Of a stretch of DNA of 64,000 nucleotides, positions 42,887 through 55,704 are shown one piece after another. Positions within the stretch are counted from its first letter, which is position 1. The number at the start of each line of letters is the position of its first letter. The notes under the pieces were generated by a model, which was given only the letters and a program-made list of their open reading frames with translations, was not told the DNA's origin and made no database searches. A program made the translations under genes and the position numbers. Source of the DNA: Diadema setosum (Eukaryota; Echinodermata; Echinoidea; Diadematoida; Diadematidae); the NCBI GenBank assembly GCA_033980235.1, contig CM067075.1, positions 8,338,608 through 8,402,607 of the forward strand. Direction: 5' to 3'.

Positions 42887-45270
42887 ACTTCGTTCAACCC
42901 ACCCCGCAGAAAAGGTTTGACTGCATGGGGTGGTCGATTGGATCCTCTGGAACACCCCTAGGTAGTATGTGATATCAAATTGTGGTATCAATGAAATTTT
43001 ACAGGCCATTTTAGTTGCGACATGACCATATTCTTCGAGGAAGCGTCTGTTGCACACAAAGACTACTACACGTACCACTAGCGCTGCTACAGGCGCCAAT
43101 GCCAGTGGTGCGTGTTATAGTCTTAGCGTACAAAGACTTTTTCCGCGACAAACATCGGTTTTTGCTTGCAAACTAACTTTTCACGCTAAGCTGGGGTCGG
43201 TGTAATGTAGTTTCCAGACGTTTTTATTTCGTCTTTATTTCTCCGAGTTGAAGCAAGCCAAGTGAGAGTGCATACCCAGCGATTGTGACGCCCGAACCGT
43301 TTTTTTGTGGCAATCATTGAGCATGCACCCTCACTTGGCTTAGCGCAATACAGCGGGCTCCTGCACAACACACAACTGCTGTAACTCAGAGAAACAAAGG
43401 CGAAATAAAAACAGCTAGAAATTAAGACTAGGGTCGGTAACGCTTGTCGCTATTGGGGCACTGAAAATGACAAAATTATCACAGTTTTTGCATTTATTTC
43501 ACGAAGGATTCATCGAAACGCCTTAAAACTATATATGTGTATGTTGCTAGAGATGTCAGCAATACAATGGGACACATTGTAAGGTATGGTATTGCGCATG
43601 GTTACCATGGTAACCGGATGCCTACAGGTGATTGGTAACTCCCAAAAACATCTGGAATTTAGACAGGTTTGTTTCTTTTGCCTTTCGTGCACATCACTCA
43701 TTATGGATGAGTTCTACACTGTAAAATTAGTCTGGATAAAAAGGGAAAAGACGCTCAAGATTTTTCCCTCATTCTCTCCTCAGCATTAATTCATTACTGC
43801 ACTTTTTGAATAAAATTTACATATCATGATATTTCATTTCATTCTATATTTTTACAATAGCTAACGAACACAAAAGTACGCTTAATTCTTTGATGGATAA
43901 TCCAGCGCACGTGTATATTCCTTCTTTAGAAAGGAATTTAACGGCATTCTTGAATAAATTTCCTTTAAGAACATAAACAATCAATTGCTTTCCTCAGCTC
44001 TTTTCCGGGATTGTTTTGAAGAACCATCGCTCTGTAAATACTCGAAAGAGCTACTATAGAATATTGGCATTGCTTTCTGTATTCATTTTATTTTCAAGGG
44101 AAATTTGTGTCCAAACATTATTAAAAACTATATACATTTGCCTATGCTTTGAAGTCAAATTTGTGTTTAAAGTACGACGGATGCAACTTTTTCATGCATT
44201 TTCCTATTCGAGAATGATATCTTTCTTTCAATGGCCGTTTATTATGCCTTTGCTTACAAATTTTGCTGTAACTTGATAATGCTTCAAAATATTCTTCACA
44301 TATACCTGATGTCGTACACTTTATGCAGAATGAAGGACATGCTTATTGAGCTTTTTGAAATTATGGGCTTTAGTTTTTGAGTTATTGACAACTAAATTCT
44401 GATTGGATAATACTGGTTGCCATGGCAACAGGGAAAACTTTTTTTAACGAAAATCAATAAAAAAATTGTTTTTTTTTAATTGCATCTATAAGATTAAAAA
44501 AAAAAAAAAACAATGTTTGCTGCAGCAGGAGGCATTTTGGGGGTTACCAGTCACATTTAGGCATCCGGTTACCATGGTAACAATGCACAATAACTTACAA
44601 TAAATCCCACTGTATGGATGACATCTCTAGCAACATGTACATACATAGTTTTATGCAGTTTTGATGAATTCTTCATGAAATAAATGCAAAAACTGTGTGA
44701 GTTTGTCGTTTTCAGTGCCCCAAATAGCGACAAGCGTTTACCGACCCTTGTCTTTATTTCTAGCCGTTTTTTTGTCTTTATTTCTCTGAGTTGCAGCTTG
44801 TGTATTATGCAAAAGCCCGCTGTATATATTGCGCTAAGTGGAGTGAGAGCACATACCCAGTGATTGCGATTCGGTCGTCACAATCACCGGGTATGCGCTC
44901 TCACTCGGCTTGCTTGAACTCTTGACGAAATTATAACGGCTAGAAACTACACTACACCGAACCCGGCTTGGCGTGAAAAGTTAGTTTGCTGGCAAAACCC
45001 TTGTTTATCGAAGAAAAAGTATATGCGCGCTTAGACTACTACACGCAGCACTGGTACTGGCGCCTGTAGCAGTGCTAGTGGTGCGTTTAATAGTCTTGGC
45101 GTGCGCAGACTCTTTTACGTTTGTTCCAACAAATCATGATGAAAAGTGGCCAGTAAAATTCTACTGACAACACAATTTGGAACCACATACTACCTGGGGA
45201 TGTTCATAGACGTCCCATCTACCACCTTGTCTGGTCAAACCTTTTCTGCGGGGTGGGTTGAACGAACTCC
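42887..45270. mobile_element. Large foldback element (arms about 0.75 kb)
   Basis: The left arm (42887-43655) starts cgttcaacccaccccgcag; the right arm (44530-45270) ends with its reverse complement ctgcggggtgggttgaacg. Matching blocks along both arms include ggtagtatgtg, tagcgacaagcg and ggttaccatggtaac. The loop is about 0.87 kb with no coding signal. Each arm also contains its own hairpin (agccaagtgagagtgcata / tcactcggct). Confidence 0.75.
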
Positions 45271-45520
45271 TTAATTAAGCCTCTTACAGGAATTAGCGCC
45301 TTGACTATTAAATACCGTGGGTTACGCCATTTCCTGACCCACTTTATCTGACACACTCCTGACACACTTTTTTTTGCCATTCACTTTGTACACGGGGCAG
45401 TTTTCATGAGACGGCCTCTGTTATTGGCTACTGTGCTAATGAATATTCAAGACTATGGTATGGCTTGGAAGATCACGTGCACGCGGCAGGTTAAGCAACG
45501 TTATACAACGTGTAGTAGTC

Positions 45521-45578
45521 TGTACGTACCAAAGAGATTTTTCTCCTCACTGCGGAAAATCTCTTTGGTATGTACAAA
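45521..45578. repeat. Short hairpin, 20-bp arms
   Basis: gtacgtaccaaagagatttt and its near-complement aaaatctctttggtatgtac are separated by 14-18 bp. It is probably a remnant of a palindromic MITE. Confidence 0.75.
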
Positions 45579-46022
45579 ATCCGCCGCTGTACAGTATCTG
45601 CCGTAACTTATCGCGGCAGATTTTAGCCCATGTCGGAACGATAACTGCCGATTGAAACGATAACCGCCGGCGGATACTGTTTTAGAGCAAAAAACGCCGC
45701 GGAACGGTATCTGCCGCTACACCGGTGGCTTGTGTGTGTTTAGTGAACATGTGTGCATATGGAGGAAGCATGGGGCTGAAAAAAACAGCACCACGTGCAA
45801 CGTGGTGAGGTAAAAAACAAATCGGACGTAAGAAGTCGTACATTCAAGAGCTAAACAGACAAATAGCGAAATCAAAGTCCACTGAAAAGGTCTTGACACT
45901 GTAATGTATGTTCCAAATTCATGTCTGGCTTAGTTTCGAGAGAATTTTCTACACTTGTGAAGGTTTTCTTTGCAAGAGATCAGGAGTGAGATCGGTGAAG
46001 TAGCTACGTACGTGTACTCAGT

Positions 46023-47203
46023 AGCCGGGTTCACACGTACATCAATTAGCGGGATACAAATCTCGAGATTTGCATCGCGATCGTCATCCCGAGTTTTTTG
46101 CACGTGTGGACAGAAAAAAACCCGAAAATTAGCGGGATAAGCATCGCGATGCTAATCCCAAGAAATCTTGCGCTGGTTCGCCAATTAGCGGGATAATTGG
46201 CCCCGCGCTGGTACGTGTGAACGGTCGGGATTGGAATCTCGAGTTTTTACATCCCATCATGCAATGCGCATATCACAACAGCGAGGCCTCTGCGAAGAGG
46301 TCCTTCACCTCTTTGGAGAACAATAACAACAGCGCGCGAACCACACCACTGACGCGTAAAAGACAATGGACAAAGGAAAGTGCGCACAGGTGGTGATTAG
46401 CCGGGTTCACACGTACATCAATTAGCGGGATACAAATCTCGAGATTTGCATCGCGATCGTCATCCCGAGTTTTTTGCACGTGTGGACAGAAAAAACCCGA
46501 AAATTAGCGGGATAAGCATCGCGATGCTAATCCCAAGAAATCTTGCGCTGGTTCGCCAATTAGCGGGATAATTGGCCCCGCGCTGGTACGTGTGAACGGT
46601 CGGGATTAGAATCTCGAGTTTTTACATCCCATCATGCAATGCGCACATCACAACAGCGAGGCCTCTGCGAGGAGGTCCTTCACCTCTTTGGAGAACAATA
46701 ACAACAGCGCGCGAACCACACCAATGACGCGTAAAAGACAATGGACAAAGGAAAGTGCGCACAGGTGGTGATAGAGAAGGGCGCTGTGTGACCCAGTTTG
46801 CAGGCTTTGCTGTTATCTCTATCGGCAATTAGCTGGATAATTCGGTACGTGTGGACGCTCGCCAAATTAGCGGGATACCGATCGCGATCGCTATCCCGCT
46901 AATTTGGTACGTGTGGACGCTCGCAAAAAAAACTCGGGATGAGCATCGCGATCGTCATCCCGCTAATTTGTACGTGTGAACCCGGCTATAGAGAAGGGCG
47001 CTGTGTGACCCAGTTTGCAGGCTTTGCTGTTATCTCTATCGGCAATTAGCGGGATAATTCGGTACGTGTGGACGCTCGCCAAATTAGCGGGATACCGATC
47101 GCGATCGCTATCCCGCTAATTTGGTACGTGTGGACGCTCGCAAAAAAACTCGGGATGAGCATCGCGATCGTCATCCCGCTAATTTGTACGTGTGAACCCG
47201 GCT
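46023..47203. mobile_element. MITE with AGCCGGGTTCACACGTAC ends, self-inserted (A-A'-B-B')
   Basis: The left half A (46023-46398) is repeated as A' (46399-46770), and the right half B (46771-46987) as B' (46988-47203). A'B is a complete element with inverted ends agccgggttcacacgtac. Removing it joins A to B' into a second complete element at ggtgatagagaag. The interior is made of ctcgagatt and gcgggat / atcccgc motifs in both orientations. Confidence 0.8.
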
Positions 47204-47209
47204 TATGTG

Positions 47210-49300
47210 ACTGTTGCATGCATGCGTGCACGTGGCTGGGAGAGTGCGGCAAGAACGCTAGGAATGCACCACCAGCAGGTACGGTGGGCTGCAAATTCTT
47301 GGAGCAAAATTAGCCTTCATTGTTCAGCCCGTCTAGTATTTATATATTCATAATAATTCTAATTCTTCATGAAATGACAATAAAAATACTTCATATATTC
47401 ATAATACATCTTAGAAGCGTAATATGAAATATTTTAACTTTTTTTTTTGCAATCCAAAGAAAAAAATATTTTGAAAAAAAAAATAATAAATAATAGTTCT
47501 TGACTCAAGTCTAAGCTTCGTGCGTCTTCTTGCAGTCACCCCGCAGTTGCCCATGGATACGACGCATAAATTATCAGCTGTTTGCTGAGTCATTTCTACA
47601 CTACTGCCTCTGTTCAAATTGAAATCGATTGTGATTTTATCGGTGGCATTTAGTTTCATGACCTAATCCAATAAAACTAGCCAAATTTAAACAAAAATCC
47701 CTATCAATATCACTTGTTGCCACGATAGTTTTCAGATTTCACTAGCTTCATTATCGAAGCTGTTCTGAGGCTGTTGGGCATTTGAAAGAATTGCTTTGTA
47801 AGAAATCACCTAATTTTCACACACAAGAATTTTGATGACTTACATAATCTTTTAAAACTATTCTAATGTCATAATATTTCATGATGGTATGTGTTCTGTC
47901 TTTACATGGCAAGATGGGATTTTTTTTTCTTCCATCCAGGGTCAAAGAAGGAAGTGACAGGAAGGAAACCAAAACGATAGGGAGGAAATGAAAAGGATAG
48001 AATGAAACACCTGCTCAGCGGGCTCTTTTTTATTGACATTTACAATGGTGAATGCAGTACATGAGAATTTAAGTACAGTTCTAAATAATTTATTATTTGA
48101 AAAATGAGCAAAGAAAATGGGATATCATCGAGTTCTAAATCTAAATGAAAACTAAATTAGCATCGCCATTTAGATCATATTTACTAAAGAATAGCCCTGA
48201 TGCAACCTTTTGGTTGAGTTTCTTTAGAGAAACGAATTTTTGGAGCACTAACCCAAGTGAACAACCAAAAGGTTTAAAAAAATGATGAAATTAATTAATT
48301 TCTGTTATCAAAAAAGTGATGTTCATATCTTTTTTGTCGAAAAATGAAATAAACATTGAATTGAATTGAATTGAAATGCAGGTCTCTAGACCAGCCCCCG
48401 TGGACAGTGTCACTCTCGTCCTTGGCCTAGGGTTAGGCTACTCGTGTCGTTCTCGCCATCAACGTCATGGTCACACGAAATAAATTGCATCATCAAAAGG
48501 GTTCGTATATCATCACCAGAATCATTATGATCATCATCACTATCATCTCAATCACAGCAAAACCCTGAATATCATTCCCACCATAGTCACTTCCAGCTCA
48601 CAAAAACACATCAGCAAACGTACAGACATCGCAGACTTTGTAGCTAACTACGTTAGAGACTTTAGATCAATGTTAGTTATACACAAAATGAAACGGAGGT
48701 GGAAAACTGGTAATGAATACACGGAGATCTCAACGATGGCATTTTACCGTAGAAAAAATACACTGAATATCTTGCACCGCAAAAAAAAAAAAAAATGAGG
48801 TAAAAAACTACGTTGAGGGAAACCAGGGTTAAAACCCGCTGCTTGGAAGACGAACGATGAAGACACTGTACGGTAAAAATGCACACGGAAACAAACGAGT
48901 GGGTACCATACAAAGTATGAATGTTCTCTCACACACGTAGATAATCTAAACATCGTGTTCAATCAAAAAACTCAACAAACACTCGAACAAAAACCCACCT
49001 CTATATTGTTGCAAACGAGATAATCACTTCAAAAAAATGGGGGAAAAACACTTGTGGTAGTACGATTGTACTCTAAGAATAACAGAGATAAGATGATACG
49101 AAAGCAAAAGAGAGAAAAAGGGAGAGAAATGGACAGGAAACCTGCAGAAGTTATGCCACACTCACTGGCACCAAAACGCAATTCGACACACACAGGTAAT
49201 CAGATATCGTCATGGACCCCCTTGAGGAGATCGATATCACGATACCACGCGTAAGTCAATAGCATCAGACCGAATGACTCATTATGAAAAAAAAAAAAAA
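47210..49300. other. Interior of the 4.1-kb element, no gene seen
   Basis: AT-rich DNA with a probable LINE/SINE 3' end finishing in (TTGAA)n at 48339-48376. Reading frames are short and not family-like. Confidence 0.4.
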
Positions 49301-49509
49301 TCGTAAGGCTGTTGAATATTCATTAGCACAGTAGCCAATAACAGAGGCCGTCTCATGAAAACTGCCCCGTGTACAAAATGAATGGCAAAAAAAGTGTGTC
49401 AGAAAGAGTGTGTCAGATGAAGTGGGTCAGGAAATGGCGTAACTCGTATAGGGTTGTATACTCGGAGATCATAACAGGAAGAATGGGTATAAAACTGACT
49501 TTGGCAATA

Positions 49510-49680
49510 TGAACTTTACAATTTTACAACTTACTTACTTTATTTATTGATTTACTTGTCTATTCATTTGTTTATTTGTCTATTTATCTATTCATTCATT
49601 AATTCATTTATTTACTAAAATCATTGATTCATTCATTCACCCTTCATCCATTCATTTATTGATTTGTTTCTACACTATTT
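49510..49680. repeat. TTTATT/CATT-rich low-complexity tract
   Basis: Imperfect tttattcattta units, probably a decayed microsatellite. Confidence 0.6.
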
Positions 49681-50089
49681 GTAAGAAGGTAGTCCATTTT
49701 GTATATATTTAGAGCTAAATATGCATCAGGGGATTCATACATGTTCATCAACCCCTCCTCCCCACCCCCATCCCCCAAAAAGACAACAACAACAATAACT
49801 TCATTCCAAAAAACAAAACAAAACAAAACAAAACACATTGCTATGTATTTCGTCATGACGTTTCTTGTGTCTACCTCTATCAAATAGGCTTATTTTAAGT
49901 GTGCACTTGCATAAACTTGTATTTATGTTATAAAGGTTTTAAATGTTATAACTGAATTATAAATGTTATAAATTTCGTGAATGTTACAAATGTTATATAA
50001 ATGTAATATGTTACGTCTATAAATGCGTATGTAATACACTGTTCTGTTATAGTAGGCCCCGCTCACAAGTTGTGCTTCTTGGGGACTAT

Positions 50090-50130
50090 GTTTAGTTTGG
50101 TTTTCAATAAATTGAATTGAATTGAATTTT
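50090..50130 (+). mobile_element. LINE/SINE 3' tail
   Basis: ggttttcaataaattgaattgaattgaa ends in a tandem TTGAA tail just upstream of the plus-strand LINE. Confidence 0.5.
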
Positions 50131-50199
50131 TGCTCAGGAAAAACAAATAAAATGTCGAAGAAGATTTCCCGAGCCGTTTACGAGTATGAGGGCGTTGTA

Positions 50200-53100
50200 A
50201 AGCTGAGGACGCTGTAAAGCTGATGCCCGGAGGAGTGATTTCAGACGTCCTGGTTTTTACGTAATTTTATCACTTTTGATAATTTGGTGTTGTTTGATTT
50301 CATCGCAGACATGTTCGACAACTTCTACAGAGCAAGCCTGAGTGAGTTTTGACGAATAGCAGTTGGTTAATTTTTGCCTTTTTCGGAGGTGTTTCGTTGT
50401 GACCGCCATGTCGTATGTCCGAATTGTTAACGCGTGTGTATTGCTGCTGGTTGCGAGTGGGCTGGTAACGGCATGCATGACAGGTGTTGAGAGCCCTGAA
50501 CCAAAGGACATGCTGACATACGAGATCTTGGCAGCGAAATGGTTAAAGATGACTGCTACGCACGGGTGCCTCCGGTACTCGAAGCAAGAGCTAATGGCAT
50601 TACGTAACCAGCGATCCCTACTCACATGATATTTTCAACGCAGTGAAAGAATGTGGCATTCTGAATAAACAAAGAGGACGTCATGGTGGTTCACACATCC
50701 ACAGGAGAATTTTTGTGAGAGTGACAAATCCCCGTAAGGAGAAAAAAAAAATCACCCACTCTACTCAAAAGACCAGAACGAACAATATGCCCCGTGAACG
50801 TCTCAAAACAACCTTTCGCGCTACCATCTTTCTCCATGACGAACGTTCAATCCCTTCGATAAGTTCAATAAATTCGATGAATTAGCAGTCATTGTGAAGC
50901 AACTTGGAGTAGATGTTATCGCTGTAAGTGAAACACAGTTCACTGACAGCATGCCTTACGAACAGCACGTCATTTCCGGTTACACCAGCTCCAAACAGAA
51001 CTTTGCAACGTGGAGGTGGTGTAGCGCTTTTCCTCGATAATGACCTACACCCTATTACTGATATAGTTGTTCCGGATGAACTAGAGATTGTTTGGACCCA
51101 ATACGCCCCGTTGTCTTCCACGATCTGTCTCGTCAATGTATTCATCGCAAGTGTGTACTTCCTCCCAAACGGGCAATATGGCGATTCCTTCATCACTCAG
51201 CTGGTGGAAAGTATAAACAGGTATATACACTATTCTAGCAAGCCATCCAGACGCCGGAATTGTCAAACTGTGTGATTCGAATCGCCTTAATCTCTCTTCA
51301 CTTGTAAATGGACAAAACTTACGCCAAGTCGTTGACAAGGCAACAAGGAATGATGCCACTCTGGATAAGATCCTCACAAATATTCCGGACCTCTACAACT
51401 CTGTCTAACTGATAGCTCCACTAGGTCGCAGCGATCATAACGGGATTCTATGGGAGCCCAACTGTACACCCAGGAAACATGCCAATAAAACAAGACGAAA
51501 GGTTGTACGTCCTATGCGTGACTCTGATATCAGGCAGTTCGGTCGCTGGACCACCGGTAACAATTGGTCGAGAGTTATCGAAGAGAGCGGCGTTCAAAAG
51601 GAAATGTGATAAATTTTATGATGAACTCAATGCAGCCATAGATTTGCACTTCCCCTTAAAATCAGTAAAGATCCACTGCAAAGATAAGTTGTGGGTAACA
51701 TCCAAGGTCGAAAGTTTGATCCAAGACCGACAGCTATAGCGTTCCAAAGCAAATCTGCAGACTGGCGACGTTTGAGAAACAAGGTCCAAATAGAAATATG
51801 CAAAGCAAAAAAAAAGGAATACTACCAATCACGCATACAGCGTCTAAAAAAGGAGAACCCACGTGCGTGCGTGGTACCAGTTTATCAAGGTCACGACCAC
51901 CAATGACCAGGTTGATACATCCTTCGAGGTGCCTGGCATACACCCCTCAGACCATCAAGAGATAGCAAATGCTATCAATGAACATTATTTTTGTCAACAT
52001 TTCGAGCAACACCCAAGTTCTTGATAACCGGACACTACCTGCATATCGACTGCGTCTCCCTGGCTATATACCGAAAGTTCAACCGTGGAATGTCTACAAT
52101 GAGATGGAAAGGGTTAAACTGGGAAAGAGCAATGGCCCTGATGGTATTTCTTCCAGGATTTTGAAGGAATTTGCCTTAGAGCTGAGCACCCCGCTGGCTA
52201 ATATCATCATCGCTTCGTTTGAAGAAGACTGCGTACCAATTCAGTGGAAAAAGTCCATAGTTTCCCAATTTCAAAGGGATTTCCACCGAAGTTTCCTGAA
52301 CTGCGCCAGATATCACTCACAGACCACTTCGCAAAGCTTTCTGAACTGTTTTCGCGTACAGACACACCTTGAACGATATTTCTACTAAGATCGACACCAA
52401 ACAATTTGGAAGCCGTCCAAAACTGTCGACAACGCACTACTTGCTCAACTTGATGCAATTCCTTCACAGCAGTGCAGACAGCTCAGGAACAGTCTCGACG
52501 ATGGTGATGACAGACTTCACAAAAGCTTTTGATCTCGTCAATTACAATGTTGCTATCACAAAATTGCATCAATTGGGCATGAGAGTTTCATTAGTTCCGT
52601 GGATGTGTAGCTTTTTGAGCGACCGTCAACAGATGACAAGATTCAAAGGTCAACTGTCGCAAACCTCTTGACTCCCAATGGTGGCGTGCCACAGGACACA
52701 CGTCTTGGCCCACTAGTATTCCTTGCAATGATCCACGATTCACTCCAGGAGACACCTCTAGTAGAGCGTTGGAAATACGTAGATGACATGATCATAGCTG
52801 CGAATGAAAAAAAATCAACTCTGCAAGTGTAGTCCCGGACATCCTCAAGGAACTCAGTAGGTGGTGTGCCGAAGCGGACATGAAACTTAACCCTTCGAAA
52901 TGTAAAGTGATGCGTGTCGCGTTCACCAAAACACCACTCCCACCACTCCAGCTCAAGCTGAACGACATCGTACTGGAAGAAATAAACGCGGTCAAGCTCC
53001 TTGGTGTTACTATCCAAAGCAAGCTCCGTTGTGATTCACATGTTGACGACATTGTCAAGTGAGCTGGAAGGAAGCTGTACAATGTACGTACGTACTCCGC

Positions 53101-53530
53101 GTCATGAAACGATACAGGGCGCCATCTGAAGACCTACTAACCATCTTCACTAGCTACATCAGACCAGTCCTAGAATATTGTGTACAGGTATGGCACTAAT
53201 CCATTACTTTAAACAAAGAAACGCAATCGAAATGGTTCAAAAAAGAGCGCTCCGTATAATCTTGGGTAATAGGTATGAATCATATGAGAAGGCCTGTGTG
53301 ATGTGCAACATTACTTCACTCTGTGATAGAAGAGATGAGTTGTGTCTGAGGTTCGCTGCCTCACTCTATGCGAGATTTCCAGACTGGTTCCCGCCCACCC
53401 AGAGCAGCTACAGAGCCCTAAGACATAGCAACAAACTAAGGGAGATCAAGTGCAGGACTGAACGTTACAGGAACAGTGCAATGCCTTATTTTGACAAGGA
53501 TTCTAAACTCAGCTTGAGGTCGGTTGCTTA
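50200..53530 (+). pseudogene. Decayed plus-strand LINE
   Basis: Pieces of one ORF2 appear in order but in different frames. They are an endonuclease scrap (LGVDVIAVSETQFTD, about 50905; VCLVNVF-type and DNDLHPITD near 51040), a pre-RT block VKLGKSNGPDGISSRILKEF (about 52110), LDFTKAF-equivalent TDFTKAFDLVN (52510), a GGVPQDTRLGPLVF-like segment and YVDDMIIAA (about 52680-52800), MKLNPSKCKVMRV (52880), and a C-terminal VLEYCVQVWH to KRALRIILGNRY region (53170-53530). Stops and frameshifts are frequent. The short frame at 50363 with LRYSKQELMALRN may be the N-terminal part of the same element. The clade was not settled. Confidence 0.8.
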
Positions 53531-55480
53531 AAGTTTTCAAGGGGTAATTTTGTTGTACAGGTTCTTTTACGATTGTTTTGTGTTGACAAATATGCAGCGT
53601 ATATTAAACTCACACCACATGATGGCAAATAACTTAGAGATATTTGTTAGGTTTGAATATGTTTGCAGACTGATAAGTTACTGGTTGGTAAGGTTGAATA
53701 CTAAAAGAATTTTATGTCATCATTATTCTATTTACCGTATTGTGATATATTACAAATATAACACAATGTGAAGATTGAATATATACATATAACAGGCAAA
53801 ATATGTTTTTCGGTAATATGCCAGTCAGTGTGATAGTTTTGACAGTTATAAGCTCTGAATTTTAGGCTGAAGTTTGTTTGTTTCAGTTTTTAATAGGTTT
53901 TTTTTTCTCTCCTTTTTGTAACTTCTTAAACCTCTCTCCTCCCCCTCCCTCAGCCACTCACTTTCTTTTTCTCTCCCATTCTTTTCTCCAGTTACACATA
54001 TTTTATAACATAAACGGGCATTACGTGCATTACCAGAAATGAGCAAAATGAGATATGAATTGGATTCCTTCTGATTTTAAGAGGTCTTTTTTAGTTTCCT
54101 TTTTCTTGTAAGCCTCCGGAATCATTATCAAGCGTTGCAATACTAGTAATCACAATCAGCAATGAAATGATTTTTTTTTTCACATGTAGTATGTTTTAAT
54201 CAAAGTATGTCGTTATTAGGACGGCAAGACCTCGTATCTGCAATGTCAAATATCTGGCATGCCGTGGTGGCCTTATATTTGGGGTGGAGCAGCTGAAACT
54301 TGAACGGGACATTGCTTGACTTATATATTTTCTGGCCAATAGTTCCGAGGAAGTCATTTCCACTAAAATTTGAGATACAAGGTCTTGTCGCCCCAGCGAC
54401 CATAATGGTATTGTGATGTATTGTTGATATAACGTAATCTGAATTATAAACGCGGGATGGAAGTTTATTTTTCAGTAACCACAATTTGTTGTATTGTTTC
54501 TTTATGTATGAATTTATATACATGTATATTCATATATTTATAACATTGTAATTTATTTTAAAATGTAAATGAAGTGTATAGTATTATTCTCAGTGTAATA
54601 ATTATTGATATGTTTACAATTCTGAATTTTATTCGGAAGTTTGTGTTAGGTCTCAATTAACAGTTCTGAAACGCGCTATGAAACGTTTTCCTTTCTCCAC
54701 CCCATCCCTCTCCCCCTCCCTTTGTCTTTCTCTCTATCTCTCTTTTCTCCAACTTCACACTAGGCCCTGCAACTATCATAGGTTCTACGTACATTATTAT
54801 ACAGTGAGCAAAAGTGCCATGCATCTGATTTCAGTACGGGCGTTGGTTTGATTAATTGATTTTTTTGTTTGTTTTTTTTTTTGCATGTTTTCGTAATCAA
54901 GTATTTTTCGTAATCAAGTAAGATTTTTCTTTTTTTTAAATAGTAGATACACGTGTGGAGGTACATGAAATGGCCATTTTTATGAAGTTCAATTTCCATG
55001 TGCAATATTGTATCCCTAATATTTTTTGTTCATTGTATCTTGTATTTCTTCTTCATATTCCTATGTTCTCACATTTACTCATGTAAATATATGTAATTTA
55101 GCCGGCGGGGTGCAGGAGATGTTGCCAAATAAAAATACCTTTTCATTCATTTTTCATTCATTTGTAGTAATTAGTACAAGAAGTTTATTTAAATGATACA
55201 ATTTTAGAGGCGAAATTGTTCAATAAATTACTACATGAAGATGTGCTGCTATAACTTAAACAAGTGGGACTATTTCAAGTTGACAAAACGCACAAAAACA
55301 TGCATCTAATTGCACCATGTTCAACGCTCCCTCGCATCTAACCGCTCCCCTTAAGATCAAATCCTGGCTACGATAGATATACACGATAGATATATACGAT
55401 AGACCTCACTATTTAGTAGGCCTTCACAGTGATGTTGCACACTGCGGAGGAGCAAGAGCTGAGATACCACGATTTAGTCA
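53530..55480. other. LINE 3' region and intergenic DNA
   Basis: Two similar blocks with tctccccctccct-type pyrimidine tracts (about 53930-53990 and 54690-54755) suggest two related 3' UTRs in tandem. The second ends near aataaaaatacc at about 55130. No intact gene is seen. Confidence 0.4.
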
Positions 55481-55614
55481 TTCAATTATCTATGAATATT
55501 TCTTTTTCTTGTTTTTTGATAGGAAAAATATCCAAAATTTCAGCAAAAGTGTACAGTAACACCAGATCGCTGAATTTCAGGTCTGAAAATGAAAAATCTT
55601 CCTTGTGTGGGGGA

Positions 55615-55665
55615 TACCCCCTCCCACACCTCCCCCCCCCCCCCCCCCCCCCCCGCTCGACTATT
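55615..55665. repeat. Poly-C tract at the break of Ig copy 3
   Basis: A long C run with gggggataccccctcccacac next to it, the same sequence type as in the satellite at 61400-64000. It abuts the point where the Ig pseudogene ends. Confidence 0.75.
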
Positions 55666-55704
55666 GTCGATCATCCTCCCCCAACTCTTCGGTACGGATT
55701 TACG

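Larger units (their letters stand above)
45325..49443. mobile_element. 4.1-kb element with about 140-bp terminal inverted repeats
   Basis: gttacgccatttcctgaccc through gctaatgaatattcaa at 45325-45455 is repeated in inverse orientation at 49303-49443. The interior has the MITE block 46023-47203, a LINE/SINE tail near 48340-48376 and no transposase I can recognise. The target duplication is not clear. Confidence 0.6.

Noticed and set aside
50363..50629. A secreted 88-residue protein gene
   Set aside because: The hydrophobic start is suggestive, but the following LRYSKQELMALRN and its position suggest the N-terminal part of the decayed LINE.
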